Assembly (NCBI GenBank): GCA_963853835.1
Contig: OY970826.1
Location: 2,588,001 to 2,652,000 of the forward strand
Reading direction: 5' to 3'
DNA: 64,000 nt
Origin: Calendula officinalis
Lineage: Eukaryota; Streptophyta; Magnoliopsida; Asterales; Asteraceae
Below are positions 1 to 13,600 of the stretch, piece by piece. A program made the position numbers and the translations under genes. The notes below the pieces were generated by a model. That model saw nothing but the letters and a program-made list of their open reading frames with translations. It did no database searches and was not told the origin of the DNA. The stretch's first letter is position 1. Each line of letters starts with the position of its first letter.

Positions 1-481
1 GAACATATGCTGAATCATTAAGCAGTCAGAATTCTTATAAAAAAGTTTCTCACATTCAAAACAAGTTTTATACAAAACATCTTAATCATTCAGACCGTTG
101 AATCATTAAGCACTTAATCATTTTGTTCCTATCAAACAGCACCTTAGGTTACCTTTCTTGGCTGTTTTCCCTTGTTCTGTGAGCATTATGCTAAGAATGT
201 TTAGTTTCTAAATTGTAACACAGAAACACGAGAAGTTAATCACTCTTTGTTTATCAATGGCAACATCTTGTAAATAACCAAATTAATTTCAACTTTGGAT
301 ATTTGTCGAGATGTAATCCTAAATTGTAAATTAATGATATAACAGGCCGTTGCCTACCAGCATTTCTTCATATAAGGTATTTTCGTAGCCTTCATGCTTT
401 TTTAATGATTCTGTTAAATGGAAGTTTCTAGAAGCTTTTTCGTTTGTTAGTAAAAAGCTCCAATTGTATGAAATTGTGAAG
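1..481 (+). other. Intron or upstream flank of the LPA3-like gene
   Basis: No coding exon is visible on either strand. The acceptor AG at 480-481 precedes the first recognised exon, so this is most likely intron sequence. Confidence 0.4.
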
Positions 482-4645
<4,164 letters not shown>

Positions 4646-5497
4646 ATAATAATACCCCATAAAAACACAAAGAAAATGGGAAAAGATACGATCATTTTAT
4701 AGTGTTTTTATATGTATATCAATACACAATTTCTCTATTTAATTATTTTCTATAGTTTACTTTTTTCTACTTTCATTTTTGTCAAGATGTATCCTAATGG
4801 TTATATAGTGAAGAATGTATGTATCACCATTGAAAAAGTGTTCATTTGAGTTACATTCTATGTTAATAGGTGTGAGAGTCGACTGCCCCTGTGCAAACTG
4901 GAATGAGAACGGGAGCTAAACGAGCACGAGCAATACAGTCAGTCTCGGTCTGGTTCGGTCAGGTCCAAGGCGTCATCAGTTTCGTTGTCAAAATTAATTT
5001 TATGTTTCGGCCCGGTTTTTGGACCGTCTAGGCCCTAACATACTCTAGAGTTCATGACCATTGAAATTAAAAAAATTGGATCATATTTAAAATTGTTTTT
5101 GTAATCATATTTAACATACAAATTATTTCTAAGATTAAAAAAAAAAAAAAAGACAGTTACACGTGGATGGTTTGACCCGACCCATTTTGACCATTCCTAG
5201 AAACTTACATTGTTTAATCCATTACCCAACTCACCTACCCGTCCATTTTGTCACTTATAGCGTTTCGACGACGAACAAGTAACATAATGACCGAGTCGTA
5301 TGTGGGTCAATGGGAACACGTTAAAATAGTTTAACTTCAAAGTTCAAACGACTTTAAACTACAAAAAAGACCCAAAATCCTTCATTTTACTTTGAATTTA
5401 ACGGTTTTTTCCCACAAAGTTACAAAAAATTTCATTGTTCTAATACGCTTTCAAGTTTGACTTATAAAAACAACCTCTTTACCAAAACATACTATAA
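4646..5497. other. Intergenic spacer after the LPA3-like gene
   Basis: This stretch holds the presumed 3' UTR, AT-rich DNA and two patches of degenerate GACCCG/CGGGTC repeat (about 5160-5310). No gene was seen. Confidence 0.5.
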
Positions 5498-7306
5498 GAC
5501 CGGCCGTAACGCTCGACCGAACGAGCGGTCGCGACCGCCACATCGGACCTCCCCGACGCGTCCCGCCCGTTACACCCTACCATCGCCGACGCGTCGCCAA
5601 GGGCCAACGGTCGACTACTCGACCGTTGGCAGCCCGCTCCAACGGCTCCAACACACCCCTTTCAAACTTAATTTTTACCCCTTTTTTTACCTTATAAATA
5701 CCCAATCTTTTTCTAAAAAATTTCACACTTCTCATTTCTTTTATTCATACTTACTCACAACACACACATCACACACACTATACTAAAAATGAGTTCCGAC
5801 GATGAAATGAATGTCGCTAATTTCATTTTTGGCGACGAGGAAGAGGACAGGGTTATACATCTTGGTTTTTTACAAACGGCGGCCGCATTTCTTGAAGGTT
5901 CTAGTTCTAATATCCCTAGAACTCCTAGAAGATACGTGAATAGGGACCGTGGCGGTGCGAATGACCGTCTCGTGGCAGCCTACTTCGCTGAAAATATGAC
6001 GTATAACGAGCATGATTTTCGCAAACGCTTCAGGATGAGTCGTGATCTTTTCACACGCATTGTTCGCGATCTCACTAATACCGTCCCATTATTTGCGCAA
6101 CGATATGATGCACTTGGGAACGCAGGTACTTCTCCGCTAATGAGGTGCACTTCTGCAATTCGTCAGTTAGCATACGGGACCGTACCCGATGCTCTAGACG
6201 AATACTTACAAATTGGTGAGAAAACTAGCCGTGATAGTCTCGCAGAGTTCTGTAAAGGGGTTATGCACTTGTATGGAGATGAGTTTCTGCGAAAGCCTAC
6301 TCATACTGATGTGGCGAAGCTATACGCTTTTCATGAGGAAAAACATGGGTTTCCCGGTATGCTAGGAAGCATTGATTGTACTGATTGGCCTTGGGCTCAA
6401 TGTCCAAATGCTTACCGTGGGCAATATGTTAGAGGGGATCACGGGAATGAACCATTCATCTTACTTGAAGCGGTTGCCTCGCAAGATTTGTGGATTTGGC
6501 ACGCGTTCTTTGGTGTCGCCGGGTCGAACAACGACATCAACGTGTTACGAGCGTCCCATATTTTCAATGATCTCAAAGACGGGAAATCACCTGAGGTACC
6601 CTTTTTGGCAAACGGGGTGTCTTACAAATGGGGATATTATCTTACTGACGGGATATATCCGGAATGGTCTGTTCTTGTTAAGTCCATTTCACACCCAAAT
6701 GCGAATGATGTTAAGCGGGTGAACTACAAGAAAGCACACGAAGCTGCAAGGAAAGACGTAGAACGAGCATTTGGCATTCTAAAGAAAAAATGGGGTATAA
6801 TAAAAACGGCTGCAAGGTCCCCAAATATTAACAAAATAAGGGATATAATGTACACTTGTATCATATTACATAATATGATTATCAAAGACAAAGGCAGGGC
6901 CATATGTCCCGATTTTCATCCGGAAGAGCGACATGGTGACGGCGACCCCGTACGATCACATGAAGAAGTATTGCAAGTTATCAGGGAGATCAATGATAAA
7001 CAAACTCATCTTAATCTTAGATCTGATTTGGTGGAACACGTTTGGAATCGACGACCCCACCAGTAGTTTTTTTAATGTTTTTTTAATTATGTTTAATGTA
7101 ATGTTTTAAATTATTTTTAATGTAATGTTTTAATTATTAATGAAATTTAAATTTAAAAATAAAAAATAAAAAAAATCCGAACGGTCACCCATTACGGGCA
7201 TTTGGTCGCTGTCTGGTCGTGTGTTTGATCAGGAGAGAGAAAGCTGATGTGGCGCAGATGTGGCAGGGGTGACCAAACTGCGAACGGTCACCCATTACGC
7301 ACAGCC
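5498..7306 (+). mobile_element. PIF/Harbinger DNA transposon with 3-bp TAA target duplication
   Basis: TAA at 5495-5497 and TAA at 7307-7309 flank imperfect inverted ends (GACCGGCCGTAACG against the reverse complement of CATTACGCACAGCC). Inside the right end an 18-bp subterminal repeat, GAACGGTCACCCATTACG, occurs at 7179-7196 and 7282-7299. Near the left end is a perfect 11-bp hairpin (arms 5604-5614 and 5619-5629, stem CCAACGGTCGA). The element carries one intact transposase gene. The MYB-like second protein of autonomous Harbingers is not visible within these ends. Confidence 0.75.
5789..7066 (+). CDS. PIF/Harbinger transposase (HARBI1/ALP1-like nuclease)
   Basis: This single-exon 425-residue ORF begins MSSDDEMNVANFIFGDEEE. 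It has an acidic N-terminus, then a DNA-binding-like segment (ANDRLVAAYFAENMTYNEHDF, about 70-90), then the DDE nuclease fold of the plant transposon protein family. Candidate catalytic residues are D196 (MLGSIDCTDWPW), D287 (YYLTDGIYPEW) and E325 (RKDVERAFGILKKKWG). A CIILHNMII motif follows near residue 355, as usual in this family. There is no internal stop or frameshift, and a TATA-like CTTATAAATACC lies about 95 bp upstream. Harbinger transposases cut at TWA targets, matching the TAA duplication around this element. ALP1-type domesticated relatives exist, but the enclosing inverted ends argue for a transposon gene. Confidence 0.88.
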   Translation: MSSDDEMNVANFIFGDEEEDRVIHLGFLQTAAAFLEGSSSNIPRTPRRYVNRDRGGANDRLVAAYFAENMTYNEHDFRKRFRMSRDLFTRIVRDLTNTVPLFAQRYDALGNAGTSPLMRCTSAIRQLAYGTVPDALDEYLQIGEKTSRDSLAEFCKGVMHLYGDEFLRKPTHTDVAKLYAFHEEKHGFPGMLGSIDCTDWPWAQCPNAYRGQYVRGDHGNEPFILLEAVASQDLWIWHAFFGVAGSNNDINVLRASHIFNDLKDGKSPEVPFLANGVSYKWGYYLTDGIYPEWSVLVKSISHPNANDVKRVNYKKAHEAARKDVERAFGILKKKWGIIKTAARSPNINKIRDIMYTCIILHNMIIKDKGRAICPDFHPEERHGDGDPVRSHEEVLQVIREINDKQTHLNLRSDLVEHVWNRRPHQ

Positions 7307-7380
7307 TAAGAAAAAATCCCGGCTACAATACATAATTCACGACAAAACCGAATTTCATTAACTTACAACTAATTTTTTTC

Positions 7381-7570
7381 TTTTTCTTTTAATCTGGGTT
7401 CCGACTCGCTTTGCCAGTCGACTGATCACAGTGGTAGCCCAGAGTCTGCGCAAGAGAACCTTCGTTGCCACAAGGGAGTATTTTTTTTCCTCCTAGCAAG
7501 GATTGAACATGAGACCTCCTGAGAATTTCATTCTTATAGAGACCAAATTCAACCATTAGGCCACCACTAA
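7381..7570 (-). mobile_element. tRNA-derived SINE downstream of CNGC
   Basis: On the minus strand a pol III A-box-like GTGGCCTAATGG near the head is followed by a B-box-like TGTTCAATCC about 50 nt on, then an A-rich tail at the plus-strand left end. It begins about 35 bp beyond the CNGC stop codon, so it may be transcribed in that gene's 3' UTR. The target duplication is weak (TTAGTT). Confidence 0.65.
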
Positions 7571-7604
7571 CTAAAATTTCCATCTACAAACAAATCTATT
7601 CCCC

Positions 7605-10600
7605 TTATTCAGCACCAAAATCAGGTTCAGAAGGCTTTTGTAAACTAAGAAACCCTGTCGAAACACCGCGTTTTCTCTGAACGCTTTTCATAGCATTAGC
7701 CGCAAACCTCGATGCATACATTGTAGCACCAAACGATGCTGACGAGACACCCCCTTTAATTAAACCACTTTCTTCATTAATCATATCATCGTCATAATTA
7801 ATATCATCGTCAGAATAATCCGGATACCCATCATCTTCTTCTTCTTCTTCTTCTTCTTCTTCCCCAACTCTATAATGTTCTAGAAGCTTCCGCCTTGAAT
7901 ACCGCCTCCATGCCGCCTGAATGAAACTTGCCGCCCATGTCCTCCATTGTTGCGAATAAAACCTAAACATATAAATGAACAAAAACCATAGTGTTAACCG
8001 AATTAACGGGCCCGAAGTAACCGAACTATAGCAAAAAATGATGGTTCGGTTTTGGTTTTAGGGATAAGTTAAACTTTCTGTTCGGTTTGGGTTACTCAAT
8101 ATATATGTATAGCGTGTGATGTTTTGTACTTCCTCTGTTTCAAAATATGTGATACACTTTCTACATTTTGGTTGGCTCGCCAGGACCACAGTGGCGAAAT
8201 TAGTGGGAAACAAAGAAATTTAATGACGAAAACTGAACCGAACCAAAACCGAAAACATGTAATCGGTTCGTTTTCAGATTTGAAAATTCATCATCCAGTT
8301 TTGGTTTCGTTCGGTTTCTGGACCACGTCACCCCTACTAAAAATTATGGAAATAGTAACGGAAAGTCTTTGTTTGACCCAAACCAAAAATTTGGATATTA
8401 ACCGAATTAATCGAACTGGCTTTAATCGAAACCGAGCCAATGTCAATTATCGTTAACCGAAAGTTTGGGACCTTTTGGTTACGGTTTTGTTTTAGGCCAT
8501 AACTGACCCAATCCGCCCCATACTTAACCTTACCTAAATGTGTGTTGAACTTGACGACTATGAAGCAACCGAAATTGACTTGTAATAAACTTCACTTCCT
8601 CCGCAATTAACGCAAACGCTTCAACTTCGGTCAACGCTTTGACCGTCCGAGTCGACGGCGGTAAATTGGCGAATGCTTTCGGGTCGAGAGCCCACGTTAA
8701 CAATTCTTCGCCACAAAAATCACCTTCTTTTAATAACCCGCGGTTAAAGAACCCGCTTCTACCGCCATCGGTAGTTACACTTTCTAACCGCCCGCGGATA
8801 ATGAATAACATTTCGTCTACGGGATCGCCTTCTCGTAAGACGTATGTGATTTCGGTGTAAAGACTCGGTTTTAAACGCTCGCATATTGCATCGAGTAATC
8901 TTTCGTCCATGTTTGCGAATAATGGTACCTATAAAGATTGTAATATTAATGTTTTGGTATAAAAATTGAACGGGTTGGGTGGTTAGGTAAAGAGTTGAAA
9001 TGAGTTCGGGTCAAAACAGGTCACCATAAGCACTTATTTTATCTATTTTAAACTTGTAAGTATTATTTTTACAATAATTTGATTATCTTTTAATAAAGCA
9101 ATTTGGAAGGGTTTTATGCATGCTGATAAAACAAATTTAGTATTGCTGGCTAGGGGTGAGCGCGGTCCAGAAACCGAACCGAACCGAACCCCATAGAAAT
9201 GAAACCGAAGATGATGCATTTCCAAAACCGAAAACTGAACCGTGTACATGTTTTCGGTTTTGGTTCGGTTCAGGTTTGTAGCCCAAATGCTCATATCCCT
9301 ATCCGAGGACCGAACCGCCGAAACTGAAAATGATGAATTTTCAAAACCGAACCGATTACATGTGTTTGGTTTCAGTTCGATTCGATTGGATTTCGGTTCG
9401 GTTCGATTGGATTTCGGTTGGGTTCAGTTTTTTTGCAAATGCTCACCCCTATTGTCGGTGGCCCGTTCAACCCATATGACCTGTTTCCCATTTTATTTTA
9501 ATTTTTTAATTCTTTTTAGTTCCATTTGACGGGATAGAAATAAAACACCAATATCTATGATCCTCAATGCTTTGTTAACTCATATGGTAATTTGGAAAGA
9601 GTAATAGGTAAAGTTTGTAGAACGTGCACGCCTGAAGAATCCGGTAACAAATCAAAACAGGTTATTTATTTGTACGGGTCGATCGTAACATAATTTCTCT
9701 ATGTTTATAAAAAGCGATGTTTCAAATGTCATTATAATCTGATTTAGGAGGTTTTATGGAGTAAAAATGCTTTCGGCGACTTTCAACCCGTTCACCCCAT
9801 TTGACCCGTTTTTAAACCTAATTTGATTAATTTAAACTAATTGGTAACGTACCCGTTTAACTAGATTTAAACAAAGGTGTCTCTTGATATCCCTCCTTAA
9901 ATCTTTTGGTAAACTTTGGACCAAACTTTCCTCATCTACCCCTCGGGTTTCGACCCATTTGTATTGATCGTATCGGCGTACTCTTTCTTTAAGTTCTTGA
10001 GGAAGTAATCTATGATGCATCCATTGTTCAGAGTCTCGCCTTTTAATCCTCATTTCCTCCAACCGAACCGATAAGGATTGAAGGTAAGTCTGTTAAAAAA
10101 AACAAATAAAATAGTGCATATTTGTCCATATATAGTCATTTTACAAATTTCAATCCAGTTGGATCTGTAGATTTTGACAACCGGATAACTCAATGACATG
10201 GCAGTAACCGTATGACCCAAACAGGAGACAAAAAATGACATGTTACTTGCCATGTCATCGATTTATCAAGTTTTCATGTTGTCGAATGACCCAAAGGGAT
10301 ACAAAACCATCTTTTAAGGCATTGATTCTTACAGAGCAATTTTGATCCATACAGAGCAATTTAATGTCAAAGGACAATTATGTCCTTCCTTTTCTTTTAC
10401 CACACTTTTCATTTCACCGTCCCACTAAGGGCATGATTGTCATTTGATATGAAATTACTATATAAGGATAAAAGTTGCCCTGTAAGAATCAGTTCCCATC
10501 TTTTATTGACATAGTTCAACATAAATTTGTACACTGACTACACATGAACAAATGTAAAAGTACGTTGTTATTTTTTTTTAAAAAACACTTTTAATTATTT

Positions 10601-13600
10601 TCTGCAAACCAATTGGTTAAAAATGATTTACAAAAATTATACATTTTCAATAACAATCTTAGTTTTTGAACAAATGATTTACAAAAATTAATGCATTCAG
10701 TTTATATTTTAGACATCTTTTGACTAATTTGACCAGTTTGTTTTTTCATATATTTTTAATTAATTTACCCGTTACATATAATGATACGATCCAGAATATT
10801 AGTATTGTTATTTTGTTTTATTATTATTATTTATTAGTATTAGATAATATTTAGTTTAAATCTAAATATTTAGTAGATAGGTTTTATTTTAGATAAAGAT
10901 TAGGATTCGAATTTGAATAGGGATTAGATCTTATATAGAGATCTATAAATAGGGCTTTAGGGTTTGTATTTTCTTATGATGATTAATATTATGGAGTCGT
11001 TTTGATATCTTGGAGAGCTGGTTTACCTCTCGAAAGTAAACTGTGGGAGAGCTTATCGACCTCTCGAAAGTCGGTTAATCTATCTTTTATTTGTTTATTT
11101 TGTTTTATTTATTCGGTTCGTATCAATTGGTATCAGAGCTGTTCGGTTCTGGATCAATCGTTCAAAAAAAAAAAAAAAAAAAGGTACTGTTCACGATTTA
11201 CTGTTCATCGCAGCACTGTTCATCGGCGGCACTGTTCACGCGATTATTGTTCATCGCGAACACTGTTCATCGGTTACTGTTCATCCGGAGGGTACTGTTC
11301 ACGAAAAAAAATTCGGTTTATTCAAGATGTATGATGTTGAAGCGGATCTAGTTCAATCCAAAGTCGCCACTGGTAAAAGATCTAGTAATTTTGAACAATG
11401 GATGATTGATTGGAAGGAAAAGGACCGACAATGGAGGGAAGAGGTCGAACGACACAGGGAAGTGGAACAACAACAACACAATGAAATTATGAACCTGCTC
11501 CGAAGTTTGATTGAAAACGGAACTCTAGTAAGAAGGGCAGATTCGCCAATGCCATCAACCACATCCTTGAAAGAGATGGAGAAAAAAGTCGTGGAAGAAG
11601 ACCTAACGGTTGTTATTGAACCAGGGTTGATTGATGGCAACAATAATGAAAAAGAAGAGATGAGCAAGACTAAGATAAAAGAGGTTCATGAAGATTGCCC
11701 TGATGCTGAAGATAGAGGAGAGCCGCAATCAACGAGAGAAACAAGACGAGTTAAGGCGATAGAGTTTTGGAAAAAGTTTGTTACTTTAACGAGTCAAACC
11801 AGAAAAACGAAGCCACAAACTACTGGTCAACGAGTTGGAGATGCATCTTATCACAAAGGCGTTAATCTTTGCCATGCTAATTTAACTCTACAAGGGCCAA
11901 ATAGAAAACAATTAAGCCAAGACTCGTTTGCAAGCGCTTTTCAGTTTCACTTTGATTTGCAAAAGATGGACCTACAAGTCAAAACATGGGATCCAGGAAT
12001 TGCTTGAAGCCACACCTTGAGGACAAGGTGTGTTTTGGGGGCGGAGTAATGATACGATCCAGAATATTAGTATTGTTATTTTGTTTTATTATTATTATTT
12101 ATTAGTATTAGATAATATTTAGTTTAAATCTAAATATTTAGTAGATAGGTTTTATTTTAGATAAAGATTAGGATTCGAATTTGAATAGGGATTAGATCTT
12201 ATATAGAGATCTATAAATAGGGCTTTAGGGTTTGTATTTTCTTATGATGATTAATATTATGGAGTCGTTTTGATATCTTGGAGAGCTGGTTTACCTCTCG
12301 AAAGTAAACTGTGGGAGAGCTTATCGACCTCTCGAAAGTCGGTTAATCTATCTTTTATTTGTTTATTTTGTTTTATTTATTCGGTTCGTATCATATAAAC
12401 ATAAGTTGAAATGATAATGACTTTCTTACCTGCATGTTACCGATGAGAAGTGCAAAGAGAATGAGTCCAGAAATTGCAATTATAATGGAGAAAATAATTT
12501 CTTTAGCATAGGTGCTGGTTTCAAGCCCTTGACCTAGTGTACTGTTAAACACCATTTAAGCCTAGATTAAGAACTCATAGTTTGTAACTAGATAAGGTAA
12601 TATTAGCGGGTCGGGTAGCGGGTCAAACCGACAAGTTGGGTTTGGGTTGACCCGAAAGGCCGAAACACTAAGTTGTTAGAACAAATTTGAAGTTTTATAA
12701 GGGAAAACTACATCAGAATGTATCCAACTATGCATGTTATATGTATATATCGTACTTCAAAATGTAACTTTTGACGTAATTAGTGAATTACAAGGATGGT
12801 GTCTTAGGCTTACACCAAATTTCACATATGGTAATTTACTATTAAAAATTATGGTGATAGTCCTTTTGGAAACCTTTTGCAGCTACATTACTTTAGATTG
12901 CTAAAAGATTACATAATTACACTTGTAGTCCTATTTCTAGTTAAAATATGTATACGATGTTAGTCCTTTTTTAATGGATATCAAACTAAATGACTATAGG
13001 TGCAAAATGTTTCAGAAAAAAGGACTACCAATGTGATTTTATAAAGTAAAGGACCATACGTGAAATTTGAGGTAAATTTTACAGACCATCCTTGTAATTT
13101 ACTCATTACTTTTTATACTAAAGTTTCCGTGTAACCAACTTACATCAATTTTCATTCTTGATATAACCAAACTGCATCAAAAGGTAAGTTTTGAAGTATG
13201 ATACATATACAATAATAAACTATGTATAGTTAGATTCAATTAACGTGAAGTTTGCCATTTTCATAACTAACTAATGTCTCAAATAAGTCTACAAAGATTA
13301 TATTATGTGCATAACAATATGCTCTTTTAATAGAACAATTTAGGACATTAGAATTTATGCATTAAAAATACGTTTTCAAAAACTTTTAACCGAGTTCCAT
13401 TTTAAACTAATGTTTCTCATTTTACCCGTGACCCATTACACATAAAAAACAACCCGAATAAACCCAATCTTACCTCAAATTTCTCAATCCCCACCACAAA
13501 CAATAACAATATTTTGATATAAAATTTTCTGATGAATCAACTTGAGATTGAACGGCTTGTAAATAAATCCCGTAATCAAATTCTCCATAAGCTTCCTTTT

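Larger units (their letters stand above)
10782..12393 (+). mobile_element. Young non-autonomous LTR retrotransposon in CNGC intron
   Basis: Two 344-bp LTRs (10782-11125 and 12050-12393) begin TGATACGATCC and end TTCGTATCA; I saw no difference between them. The 5-bp target duplication TATAA (10777-10781, 12394-12398) is perfect. The primer-binding site TGGTATCAGAGC (11128-11139) fits initiator Met tRNA. A purine-rich stretch (GGGGGCGGAGTA) precedes the right LTR. The LTRs contain CTATAAATAGGGC, a likely promoter. The 0.9-kb interior has one 226-codon ORF and no protease, RT or integrase. It lies antisense to the channel gene. Confidence 0.93.

Noticed and set aside
10980..11351. ORFs overlapping the 5' LTR and the CTGTTCA array
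   Set aside because: They run across the LTR border and primer-binding site and are shadows of the element's non-coding leader.
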